Part shown: positions 30,010 through 37,929 of the stretch, in pieces
How the letters are laid out: each line of letters starts with the position of its first letter
Numbering within the stretch: the stretch's first letter is position 1
Assembly (NCBI RefSeq): GCF_013128195.2
Contig: NZ_CP053452.2
Location: 5,580,001 to 5,644,000, forward strand
Origin: Frigoriglobus tundricola
GTDB taxonomy: Bacteria; Planctomycetota; Planctomycetia; Gemmatales; Gemmataceae
DNA length: 64,000 nucleotides
Direction of reading: 5' to 3'
The notes under the pieces: generated by a model
Database searches by the model: none
What the model saw: only the letters and a program-made list of their open reading frames with translations
What the model was told of the DNA's origin: nothing
Translations under genes and position numbers: made by a program

Positions 30010-30145
30010 TTGATCGGTAACCCTGGGACCGCGGGCGTCCCGCCCGCTGCGTTGCGGATCAATTCGCTATACGAGGCTCGCCGGCGCGATTTCGTGGGCG
30101 GTAGCAAGCGGGCGGGACGCCCGCGGCCCCAGGGCTACCGATCAA
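30010..30145. repeat. 38-bp-arm palindromic element
   Basis: Left arm 30010-30047 and right arm 30107-30145 are complementary with few mismatches, with core GCGGGCGTCCCGCCCGCT and ends TTGATCGGTA/TACCGATCAA. The loop is about 60 bases. The arm sequence is not shared with the other palindromes in the window. Confidence 0.87.
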
Positions 30146-30451
30146 TACGATCCCGTATCAGTTGGAATGGCTTCGCCATGCAAAGGGGAGGTAAACCTCG
30201 TACCGCACCTTTCTGCACTATACGATGTGCGCCAGAATGATACCGGCGTTCGAATTTGGCCCGGCTTCGGATGTCGGCCGAGTCAGTCCGAACGCTTGAA
30301 ATCGCGTGGCGAGCAGCTGGTTTCCGAGGGGCGAAGGTTAGCAGGGTGTGCGCCGGCGGCATCGGAGTGACCCGAGTCCCGCGGCACGGAGAGCGCCCGC
30401 CGGTGTGACCCAACGAACGCCCCAGGGATGGACAGGTATTCACCGCCCACT

Positions 30452-30559
30452 CCCTTCGGCAACCAGGCGACCTGCGGTAAAGATACGAGGGGTGAGCCCG
30501 CAGGCCCGTGGCTTTGCGCCCCCGCCTCGCGACGGGTTAGCCCTTTCGAGGATGAAAGG
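30452..30559 (-). promoter_or_regulatory. Predicted c-di-GMP-I (GEMM) riboswitch aptamer
   Basis: Read on the minus strand. Helix P1 is CCTTTC with GAAGGG (30554-30559 and 30452-30457). The 5' strand has AAAGGGCTAACC, matching the AGGGCAAACC block of the Vibrio Vc2 aptamer including the G at the ligand-contact position (Vc2 G20). A stem capped by a GCGA (GNRA) loop follows, then GGGCGCAAAGCCACGGGCC, matching GACGCAAAGCC. A stem CCTGCGG/CCGCAGG comes next, and GGTCGCCTGGTTGCC matches GGTAGCGGGGTTACC. These invariant blocks occur in the correct order and spacing. No clear target gene lies directly downstream on the minus strand. Confidence 0.82.
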
Positions 30560-30918
30560 TGTGGCGCCGCGGAACGCGCCGACGCACGCCCCCGGCCGGG
30601 AGACCAAAACTCGCCCGGCCGTTTGCTGCTGCACCTTAGAACACGATCGCCGCCCCGGCAAACCGGAACCGTACTGAACTCTCCCTCGCACCTCCCGAAC
30701 CCGAGCTTACCGGGCCGGCGGTGCCTCCGGGGCGGCGGCCGTGCCGCGGACACCACCGGCCCTACGTTTGATCCCGTATCGAATCAATTCGGCGGCGCCC
30801 TGTCCGGTCGGCACCGGCGGGTACGTTCTCCGGGTGGGGGCCGCGCGGCGCTGCCGTCCCATCGTCCGACGTTTCGGTTGCTCGTCTCGTCAACACACTC
30901 TTTGCCAGGAAAAGGACC

Positions 30919-31680
30919 ATGAGTCACAAGCACCACGGCCCCCACCCCCACCCGGGCGGACCGGAGCCGCACCCGGGCGGAACGGAAACCAAGACCTACG
31001 GGTTCGTCAAATGCCGTGTCGCGGGCAACGTCCGCATGCAAAAGAAGGCGCTCCCCAAGGAAGTGCAGTACCACCTGCACGCGGACCTGACGGTGGCCGG
31101 CTCCGATCGGCCCTGGGACACGGCCATCAACGTCGGGACCAACGACTCGGACGACTTGCTGAACTACCGGCTCGCAACCGACTTCCACCACGCCGCGCTG
31201 ATCACCCAACTGAAGGCCGCGGCCGCGGGCTTCCACAAGCTTACGGGCACCGCCCAACTCCCCGCGCTGGACTTTCTGCGCAGCGACGTCCTGGCCGAGA
31301 CCGGCCCGTGGCGGGTGAGCGACCCGATGGACGGCACCGCGACCGTCATGCCGGCCGCGTCCCTCAAGGCCCTACTCGAACGGGCCGCCGCGGAACACGC
31401 CGACGTCTACATCTTCGGCCGGACGTACACGACGGGCGGGTCGGGGATTCACGACGTCCACATGAACCAGGGGTCGCGCGCGCCCTTCCTGCACAGCGCC
31501 AAGGACGGTAACGACGTGTGGCAGGACGGGGCCGTCCTCTTCGATTTCGGCGAGCCGCAGTGGATCGGCTACTTCACGGCCTTCACCCAGCAGACGGCGC
31601 CGACCGACGCCGTGGGCGACCCCGTTGCGGGCGGCCACGGCATCAACGACACGGACCCCGGCAGCCTCGCCGGACACTGA
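30919..31680 (+). CDS. DUF2278 (YukJ-like) protein with His/Pro-rich N-terminus
   Basis: Member of the DUF2278 family, role unknown. 253 residues from ATG 30919, shortly after an AGGAAA block. The first 22 residues are a His/Pro/Gly tract (HKHHGPHPHPGGPEPHPGG) that could bind metal. The family core begins at GFVKCRVAGNVRM and contains HYHLHADL-type (here VQYHLHADLTV), WDTAINVGTNDSDDLLNYRL, ADVYIFGRTY and the terminal IHDVHMNQG segment with conserved His and Asn. No signal peptide or membrane helix. Confidence 0.88.
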   Translation: MSHKHHGPHPHPGGPEPHPGGTETKTYGFVKCRVAGNVRMQKKALPKEVQYHLHADLTVAGSDRPWDTAINVGTNDSDDLLNYRLATDFHHAALITQLKAAAAGFHKLTGTAQLPALDFLRSDVLAETGPWRVSDPMDGTATVMPAASLKALLERAAAEHADVYIFGRTYTTGGSGIHDVHMNQGSRAPFLHSAKDGNDVWQDGAVLFDFGEPQWIGYFTAFTQQTAPTDAVGDPVAGGHGINDTDPGSLAGH

Positions 31681-31748
31681 CCCGGCAGCGCCGCCCGCGC
31701 ACGCGGACCCCCGGACACGTTCCGCCATTGGGAGCGCGGAATCAGGGG

Positions 31749-31827
31749 GGCTGAGCGCGGCGTTCGGCTAAAGGCGGACGGCCGGCGGCGCCGGCCGTCC
31801 GCCTTTAGCCGAACGCCGCGCTCAGCC
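31749..31827. terminator. 79-bp perfect palindrome between converging genes
   Basis: 39-base arms are perfectly complementary around a single central base (31788). The right arm covers the stop codon and last seven codons of rsmA (TTAGCCGAACGCCGCGCTCA); the left arm is its exact inverted copy in the spacer, with core GGCGGACGGCCGGCG. It lies between DUF2278 (ends 31680) and rsmA (ends 31805), so a bidirectional terminator is likely. No T-run follows. Confidence 0.8.
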
Positions 31828-32719
31828 GCAGGTGTTGCTCCAGATCGAGCGCCTCCGAGCGCACGGTGCCGTCGATCCCCAGTTCCGCGAGTTTCGCGTC
31901 CACGTCCGCCTTCTCGCGCCGGCCGCTCGGCCAGCCGACCAGCGCCTGCCGCAGGTTCTTCCGCCGGTGCACGTACAGGTCGCGGAGGAACGTGCGGAAC
32001 TTCGTTACGTCGCCGACCTTTGCCCGCTTCTCGGCGTTCGGCTTGATGAGTACGATCGCCGAGTCCACCTTGGGGCGCGGGTGGAAGTTCGACGGGCCGA
32101 CCTTTCGCACCACCTCCACGTCCGCGACACTTTGTACGAGCACCGAGAGCGCGTTGTAGTCCTTCGTGCTGGGCTGCGCCCGCATCCGCTCGGCGATCTC
32201 CCACTGCACCATCACGACCATGCGTTCGAGAGCGGTGCCCGCGATGAGCAGGTTGCTGATCAGGGGCGTGGCGATGACGTACGGCAGGTTGGCGACGAGC
32301 TTGCGGCGCGCGCAGCCCGCGGCCGCCGCGGCCTCGTCCCACGCGGTCAGCATGTCCGGGTTCAGTTCGTTCTTTTTGGCCAGCGCGTCGCCGAACACGA
32401 ACCGCACGTTCGGCCGCTCGCCGACGACCTCCTTCGCCACCGGCTGGAGCGTCCGGTCGATCTCGACCGTGACGACCGCCCCGGCCGCGTCCGCGAGTTT
32501 CGCGGTGAGCGACCCGGTCCCGGTGCCGACCTCCAGGACCGCGTCGGTCTTGTCGAGTTCGGCGGTGCGGACGATCAGCTCGAGCAGGTTCAGGTCGATG
32601 AGGAAGTTCTGGCCGAGTTTGCTCTTGGCCTCCAGCCCGTAGGCCTCGAACAGCCGGGTGAGGTACGAGAGCGTCTGGCGCGGCGAGGGAACGGGCGGCG
32701 ACGGCGGGGTGTCGGACAT
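31805..32719 (-). CDS. rsmA: 16S rRNA (adenine1518/1519-N6)-dimethyltransferase
   Basis: RsmA/KsgA dimethylates two adjacent adenines in the 3' hairpin of 16S rRNA during small-subunit maturation. 304 residues from ATG 32719 (a GTG at 32743 would add 8). Landmarks in order: KSKLGQNFLIDLNLLELIV, the SAM-binding VLEVGTGTGSLT, the acidic VTVEIDRTLQPVAKEVV, the catalytic NLPYVIATPL, and FHPRPKVDSAIVLIKP. A C-terminal domain of normal size follows. It lies 41 bases downstream of riboflavin synthase on the same strand, a probable two-gene transcript. Its last codons form half of a perfect palindrome. Confidence 0.95.
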   Translation of the reverse strand: MSDTPPSPPVPSPRQTLSYLTRLFEAYGLEAKSKLGQNFLIDLNLLELIVRTAELDKTDAVLEVGTGTGSLTAKLADAAGAVVTVEIDRTLQPVAKEVVGERPNVRFVFGDALAKKNELNPDMLTAWDEAAAAAGCARRKLVANLPYVIATPLISNLLIAGTALERMVVMVQWEIAERMRAQPSTKDYNALSVLVQSVADVEVVRKVGPSNFHPRPKVDSAIVLIKPNAEKRAKVGDVTKFRTFLRDLYVHRRKNLRQALVGWPSGRREKADVDAKLAELGIDGTVRSEALDLEQHLRLSAAFG

Positions 32720-32760
32720 CGTGGTGTGTGAGCGGCGCGGCACGGCCCCGCCGGTGTCTC

Positions 32761-33363
32761 CTAAATGATGATGCTGGTACGTTTGAATAATTTATGGACG
32801 TGTTTGGCGATCATGTCGAATTCCAGGTTCACGGCCGCACCGGGCGCCTTGAGCCCGAGTGTGGTGTGGGTCCGCGTGTGGGGGATCAGCATCACGCTGA
32901 ACCGGTCCCGCCGCACGTCCACGATTGTCAGGCTCACGCCGTCCACGGCAACCGATCCCTTCGAGACGAGCAACGGCTCGAACGCCTCGGGGATGCCGAA
33001 CCAGACCGTAAGCCACTCTCCGGTAACGACTTCCTCTAGAACCTCGCCGACGCAATCCACGTGGCCGGTGACGAAGTGGCCGCCGAGCAGGTCGCCCACG
33101 CGGAGCGCCCGTTCGAGGTTCACGCGGGCGCCCGCCGCGAGCTGCCCCAGAGTCGTTTTTTCGAGCGTCTCCGGCCCGACCTCGAAGTCGAACGTGTCGC
33201 CCGTGCGGGCGACCACCGTGAGGCACGCGCCGGCCACGGCGATGCTCTCACCGAGTTCGAGTTTCGGGGCGAGACCGGGCTCGGCGACGCGCAGCCGCCG
33301 GCCGCCCCGCGCGTCACTCGCGTCGCGCACCGTCCCGACCGCCTGCACTAGCCCCGTGAACAT
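32761..33363 (-). CDS. ribE: Riboflavin synthase, alpha subunit
   Basis: Last step of riboflavin synthesis: dismutation of two 6,7-dimethyl-8-ribityllumazines. 200 residues from ATG 33363, the family size. The N-terminal MFTGLVQAVGTV signature is intact. Two similar beta-barrel halves follow: GESIAVAGACLTVV and later GSVAVDGVSLTIVDV, the paired ligand-binding motifs. GHFVTGHVDCVG is also conserved, and the C-terminal helix is HKLFKR. Followed on the same strand by rsmA. No FMN riboswitch is seen upstream. Confidence 0.95.
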   Translation of the reverse strand: MFTGLVQAVGTVRDASDARGGRRLRVAEPGLAPKLELGESIAVAGACLTVVARTGDTFDFEVGPETLEKTTLGQLAAGARVNLERALRVGDLLGGHFVTGHVDCVGEVLEEVVTGEWLTVWFGIPEAFEPLLVSKGSVAVDGVSLTIVDVRRDRFSVMLIPHTRTHTTLGLKAPGAAVNLEFDMIAKHVHKLFKRTSIII

Positions 33364-33464
33364 GGGAGCCCTACATATGGTGACGACCCCTGCGCGGAAC
33401 GGGTGAGCGCCCCGAACGTGTATGGTCGATATCCAAGGAGGGTATTCTAGCAGAGGGGACTGAG

Positions 33465-34472
33465 ATGGGGATGCTCGACCACTGGCAGCCGGTGTTGCTG
33501 AGCCGCCGGCTCCGTGACAAGCCGGTGGGGGTGACCGTCGCGGGCGAACAGGTCGCGCTGTTCCGGACCTCGGACGGGGCGGCGGCCGCGGTCGCCGATG
33601 CGTGCCCGCACCGGCACCTGAAACTGAGCGTCGGTACGGTGGTCGGCGACCGGTTGCAGTGCAAGTACCACGGGTGGACGTTCGACGCGTGCGGCAACGG
33701 CGAGAGCCCGGCCGCGCCCAAAATGACCGCCTGCACAACCAGTTACGACGTCCGCGAGGCCCACGGCCTGGTGTGGCTGAAGTCGCGCACCAGCACCCCG
33801 GCGTTCCCCGCCATCAACGAGGACGGGTTTTTCCCCATCTGCACCCTGGAGCACGCGGTGCCCGCGCCGCTCGAACTCGCGGTGGACAACTTCAACGAGA
33901 TCGAACACAGCGCGACCGTTCACGACACGTTCGGCTACGACCTCGACCGCCTGCACGAGGTCCAGGTGCGGTTCGAATCGACCGAGGACTCCGTCCGCGT
34001 GATCAACGCGGGGCCCACCAAGCGGATCAACCGCGTGTTCGCGTGGTTCCTCGGCATCCGCAAGGGCGACACGTTCCACGACGACTGGACGACGCGCTTC
34101 TCGCCGGTGCATTCCGTGTTCGACCACTGGTGGACGAGCCCGGACGGCACCCGCGAGTCGATGCTGCGGTGGCGGCTGTACGTCTTCTTCGTGCCGCAGG
34201 ACGACAAGACGACGCGGGTGTTCTCGGTCACGTTCGCGAAGTCGCGGTACCCCGGTCCGGCCGGCGGGCTGCGCCTGGCCCGCTGGCTCTTGCGCCGCGA
34301 GATCGACCGCGAGATCCGGTCGGACGTGTCGATGCTGTACCACATGGCCGACTACGGCACCGGTATCGACGGCCTGAAACTGAGCCGGTTCGACAAGGTG
34401 CTCGGGCTCACCCGCGAGCGCATCGCGCGCATCTACCGCGGCCCGTCCGCCGGCCGCGTGGCGCTGGTGTGA
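33465..34472 (+). CDS. Rieske non-heme iron oxygenase
   Basis: Soluble oxygenase with an N-terminal Rieske [2Fe-2S] domain, 335 residues from ATG 33465. The Rieske ligands are in ADACPHRHLKLS and LQCKYHGWTFD (CxH and CxxH), followed by a catalytic domain with NFNEIEHSATVH, which fits the two-His part of the mononuclear iron site. Resembles the alpha subunits of the PaoA/VanA-type ring hydroxylases or lipid oxygenases. The substrate is unknown and no reductase or ferredoxin gene is nearby. Divergent from riboflavin synthase. Confidence 0.87.
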   Translation: MGMLDHWQPVLLSRRLRDKPVGVTVAGEQVALFRTSDGAAAAVADACPHRHLKLSVGTVVGDRLQCKYHGWTFDACGNGESPAAPKMTACTTSYDVREAHGLVWLKSRTSTPAFPAINEDGFFPICTLEHAVPAPLELAVDNFNEIEHSATVHDTFGYDLDRLHEVQVRFESTEDSVRVINAGPTKRINRVFAWFLGIRKGDTFHDDWTTRFSPVHSVFDHWWTSPDGTRESMLRWRLYVFFVPQDDKTTRVFSVTFAKSRYPGPAGGLRLARWLLRREIDREIRSDVSMLYHMADYGTGIDGLKLSRFDKVLGLTRERIARIYRGPSAGRVALV

Positions 34473-34571
34473 TGGGCAAGGTGGAATTGGTTCTTGCGTT
34501 GCGGTGAGCGATACAACACGACATGGAAGCCCGGCACCGGGGAGCGGAACTCCCCGGTGCCGGGCCGCCGA

Positions 34572-35993
34572 TCAATAGCGGTAGTGGTCCGACTTGAACG
34601 GGCCGTCCTTCGAGACGTGGATGTAGGCGGCCTGCTCGGGCGTCAGTTCGGTCAGCTCGACGCTCAGCTTCTTGAGCTGCAAGCGGGCGACGTGCTCGTC
34701 CAACTTCTTGGGCAGCACGTACACGCCGACGGGGTACTTCTCCAGGTGCCGCCACAGCTCGATTTGGGCCAGCACCTGGTTGGCGAAGGACGAACTCATC
34801 ACGTACGAGGGGTGGCCGGTCCCGCACCCCAGGTTCACCAGGCGGCCCTTGGCGAGCAGGATGATCCGCTTGCCGTCGGGGAAGATGACGTGATCGACCT
34901 GCGGCTTGATCTCCTCCCAGCGGTAATCTTCCAGGGAGGCCACGTCGATCTCGTTATCGAAGTGCCCGATGTTGCAGACGATGGCCTGGTTCTTCATCTT
35001 GGCCATGTGGGCGTGGGTGATGACCTTGTAGTTGCCGGTGGCCGTCACGAAGATGTCGGCCTTGTCGCAGGCGTAGTCCATCGTGACCACGCGGTAGCCC
35101 TCCATCGCGGCCTGGAGCGCGCAGATGGGATCGATCTCGGTGACCCACACCTGGGCGGAGAGGGCGCGCAGGGCCTGGGCCGAGCCCTTGCCCACGTCGC
35201 CGTAGCCGGCGACGACGGCGATCTTGCCCGCGACCATCACGTCGGTGGCGCGCTTGATGCCGTCCACCAGCGACTCGCGGCACCCGTACAGGTTGTCGAA
35301 CTTGGACTTGGTAACGGAGTCGTTGACGTTGATGGCGGGGAACTTCAGCTCGCCGCGCTTGTGCATCTGGTAGAGGCGGTGGACGCCGGTGGTGGTCTCC
35401 TCGGTCACGCCCTTGACGGCGGCGAGCCGCTCGGCGTACCAGCCGGGCTGCGCGGCGAGCCGCTTCTTGATGGAGGCGTACAGGACGCGCTCCTCTTCAC
35501 TGGTGGGCTTGTCGAGGACGGAGGCGTCGGCCTCGGCGCGGGCGCCGAGGTGGAGCAGCAGGGTCGCGTCCCCGCCGTCGTCGAGGATCATGTTCGAGTG
35601 CCCGCCGTCGGCCCACTCGAAGATCCGGTGCGTGTACTCCCAGTACTCGGTGAGGGACTCGCCCTTGTAAGCGAAAACGGGGATGCCGGCGGCGGCGATG
35701 GCGGCGGCGGCGTGGTCCTGGGTCGAGAAGATGTTGCACGAGGCCCAGCGGACCTCGGCCCCGAGCGCCTTGAGCGTCTCGATCAGGACGGCCGTCTGGA
35801 TGGTCATGTGGAGCGAGCCGGTGATGCGCGCGCCCTTCAGGGGCTGGCGCGCGGCGTACTCCTCGCGGATGGCCATGAGGCCGGGCATCTCGGTTTCGGC
35901 GATGGCGATCTCGCGGCGGCCCCACCCGGCGAGCGAGATGTCGGCGACGTGGTAGTCGGTGAAAGTGGCGGGCTTTTGCGCAACGGTGGTCAC
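34572..35993 (-). CDS. ahcY: Adenosylhomocysteinase (S-adenosylhomocysteine hydrolase)
   Basis: Cytosolic NAD-dependent enzyme hydrolysing SAH to adenosine and homocysteine in the methyl cycle. 473 residues from GTG 35993, chosen because AGGAG lies 9 bases upstream; a TTG two codons earlier is too close to it. Conserved segments: [40 protein letters not shown], the NAD-binding [27 protein letters not shown] and the C-terminal [10 protein letters not shown] with the NAD-contacting Lys and Tyr. Preceded by a SAH riboswitch that should switch expression on when SAH accumulates. Confidence 0.97.
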   Translation of the reverse strand: MTTVAQKPATFTDYHVADISLAGWGRREIAIAETEMPGLMAIREEYAARQPLKGARITGSLHMTIQTAVLIETLKALGAEVRWASCNIFSTQDHAAAAIAAAGIPVFAYKGESLTEYWEYTHRIFEWADGGHSNMILDDGGDATLLLHLGARAEADASVLDKPTSEEERVLYASIKKRLAAQPGWYAERLAAVKGVTEETTTGVHRLYQMHKRGELKFPAINVNDSVTKSKFDNLYGCRESLVDGIKRATDVMVAGKIAVVAGYGDVGKGSAQALRALSAQVWVTEIDPICALQAAMEGYRVVTMDYACDKADIFVTATGNYKVITHAHMAKMKNQAIVCNIGHFDNEIDVASLEDYRWEEIKPQVDHVIFPDGKRIILLAKGRLVNLGCGTGHPSYVMSSSFANQVLAQIELWRHLEKYPVGVYVLPKKLDEHVARLQLKKLSVELTELTPEQAAYIHVSKDGPFKSDHYRY

Positions 35994-36017
35994 GTTCAAA
36001 GTCTCCTAAACAATGAA

Positions 36018-36097
36018 CGGGCGCCGTTGCACGGTAGTAATCCACTTCCGCGAGCCTGGCAAGTACGCCTCCGCGTCCCGTTGCAGCGCCCCTCGTA
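36018..36097 (-). promoter_or_regulatory. SAH riboswitch in the ahcY leader
   Basis: Read on the minus strand. ACGAGGGGCGCTGCAACGG starts the element and GCCAGGCTCG follows after about 25 bases, with GCAACGGCGCCC closing it. These match the SAH riboswitch consensus (GAGGAGCGCUGCRA, CCAGGCUCG, GCAACGGCGCUC) in order. The stem pairs GGGCGC with GCGCCC where the Ralstonia example has GAGCGC with GCGCUC, a compensatory change that supports the fold. CGAG also pairs with CTCG (pseudoknot/P1). It ends 25 bases before the GTG of ahcY, next to the AGGAG. Confidence 0.93.
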
Positions 36098-36253
36098 GAA
36101 GTGGTGTTCGCTTATTGGTTCAAGGCAGTGTCTCGGTGAGTGATCTCGTACCGGCATTCGTAGCAGAGCGAACGGATCGGGGGCAAGATCACTCGGGTAT
36201 TATCGACACGGGCGTTCCGGTCGTCCACATCGGGGCGCGACCGCACCCCAAGT

Positions 36254-37822
36254 TTAGCTCCGGGGCGCGTGCGGCGCGAGCCGGGCGACGTAATCGTAAT
36301 ACCCTTCCAGATCGAACTTTCGCGCGGTGTTCTCGGACGACATATACCGGACGTTACCGAACACCGGGCGCTCCGGCGGCCAGGGGCGGTCGAACAGCCC
36401 GAAGCACCACAGGATGCCCGTGTACGAGTTCGGGTCGCGGCCGTCGATCGCGTATTTGTTGTTTAGGTGTTCCAGTATGCGGTACGCCGCCGCGGGCGTT
36501 TCACTCCACTCTAGCACCTTTTTGCCCCACAGCATCCGCAGGTAGTTGTGGATACGGCCGGTGGCGACCAGCTCCCGCTGCGCGGCGTTCCACAGCTCGT
36601 CGTGCGTCGCGGCGGCCTCGAACTCCTCCAGCTCGTAGAGGTGTTCGCGCGGATCGGTCGCGTGCTTCCGGAGCGTGGCCCGCGCCCAGTCCGGGAGGAC
36701 CACGTCGAGCGTGCCCGCGCCGCCGGGCGAGAAGTCCAGGCTTTCAAAGTTGAACTGCGGAACGCCGGCGCGGCTCGTGGCCCAGCTCACGTTCTGCGCT
36801 TCCCCGCCCCGTGCTTCGAGTCCCGCGTTCCGCGCGTAATGCCAGTGATAGCCCACGTCGCGCCAGGTGATCGCCTCGTCGAGAAAGCTGTTCACGTTCG
36901 CGTCGCGGCAGAAGAAGTCGTCCTTGTTGCGGGTCTTGGGGTTGATCTCCTTCGCGGTCCACTTGTCCCCGAGAACGGCGCCGACGACCTCTTCGATGGC
37001 GAGGTGCCCGTAGTGCAGGTACGGGCTGAGCCCGCTCGCGGCGTTCGCCGCGGGGTCGTTCGGTTCGTTGCGGCCGTCGGCGTAGCGGCGCAGCTTGTGG
37101 GAAACGAACGCGTCGAGCGCGGCCCGGCCGGCGACGGCTCCGCCCTCGGCTCCCGGCACCGGGGGGACGTCGTGGGGGAAGGGGAGCGTGGCGACGAACT
37201 CCGCGACGCTTTGCTTGGCGTCCCATAGCTCGAACGGCGGGTCGAGTCGGCCCTTCGCGACCTTCGGCACATCGGGTTCGTGTGCCGCCCGATGGCCCCA
37301 CGCTTCGGCGAACTGTTTGTGAATCCGCGGGCGCAAGTGCGCCGCGGCGGCTACCGGCGCCCCGAGTCGCGCCAGCGGAACAACGGAGTTGGCGTCCACC
37401 GCGACGACTGGCACATCCAACGCCGCGAGCGCGCGGTTGTGTGCGGGCACGATGTAGGCCGGGTAATCGTCGGTGACGACGCACACGGCATCGGCCGCGA
37501 GGCGCTTCACCAACCCGTGCCCACTGTCTGTCGGTGTCTCCACGAACGGCCAGTACGAGACGCCGAGCTTCTTGGCGGCGGCGGCGCAGTCCCGCATCCC
37601 CTGTAGGATGAACGTGTGGTGCCGCGCGCCCGCCCACGGGTAATTGAGTTTGAGGCCCTCGTACACGACGAGCGGCTTCTTGTGCTCGGCCGCCAGACGC
37701 AGCGCGTGGTCGAGCGCGTGGTTGGCGTGCAACCGGCGGAACATCTGCACCCAGTACAGGACGTACTTGCCTTTCGCGTTCACGGGGCGATCAGTCAGCG
37801 TCCGAATCCGGTCGTTGGTCAT
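36254..37822 (-). CDS. phrB: Class II deoxyribodipyrimidine photolyase
   Basis: Light-driven repair of cyclobutane pyrimidine dimers using FAD. 522 residues from ATG 37822. The N-terminal photolyase-homology domain begins GKYVLYWVQMFRRLHANHAL, typical of class II enzymes. The FAD domain has LSPYLHYGHLAIEEVV and ITWRDVGYHWHYA; the C-terminus has LRMLWGKKVLEW, RDPNSYTGILWCFG and RPVFGNVRYMSSENTARKF, the class II signature. A single-gene unit; the divergent neighbour is an ABC ATPase. Confidence 0.94.
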   Translation of the reverse strand: MTNDRIRTLTDRPVNAKGKYVLYWVQMFRRLHANHALDHALRLAAEHKKPLVVYEGLKLNYPWAGARHHTFILQGMRDCAAAAKKLGVSYWPFVETPTDSGHGLVKRLAADAVCVVTDDYPAYIVPAHNRALAALDVPVVAVDANSVVPLARLGAPVAAAAHLRPRIHKQFAEAWGHRAAHEPDVPKVAKGRLDPPFELWDAKQSVAEFVATLPFPHDVPPVPGAEGGAVAGRAALDAFVSHKLRRYADGRNEPNDPAANAASGLSPYLHYGHLAIEEVVGAVLGDKWTAKEINPKTRNKDDFFCRDANVNSFLDEAITWRDVGYHWHYARNAGLEARGGEAQNVSWATSRAGVPQFNFESLDFSPGGAGTLDVVLPDWARATLRKHATDPREHLYELEEFEAAATHDELWNAAQRELVATGRIHNYLRMLWGKKVLEWSETPAAAYRILEHLNNKYAIDGRDPNSYTGILWCFGLFDRPWPPERPVFGNVRYMSSENTARKFDLEGYYDYVARLAPHAPRS

Positions 37823-37929
37823 CGGTCCGTCTCAACTCGAACGGCCTGCAGGAGTGGTCCCGAGTGAACCGCAGCCCGGGTCCGACCGCAACAATGATTA
37901 ACGCCCGGTAACCGCCTACCATAGAGACC

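Larger units (their letters stand above)
29504..30918. other. 1.4-kb stretch without a convincing protein gene
   Basis: Lower GC than the surroundings, especially 29,830-29,910 (run of ATGATATTAAGTAAATAC). Every open frame here lacks family signatures and consistent codon use. Identifiable contents are the palindrome at 30010-30145 and the predicted c-di-GMP riboswitch at 30452-30559 (minus). This may be a remnant of a deleted gene or an insertion site. Confidence 0.6.

Noticed and set aside
29902-30240. Open frames in the 29.5-30.9 kb gap
   Set aside because: They cross the palindrome or the riboswitch, lack ribosome binding sites and show no recognisable protein pattern.
31741-31828. The ksgA-end palindrome as a mobile element end
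   Set aside because: It is a simple inverted duplication of the rsmA 3' end; no element core or target duplication is visible.
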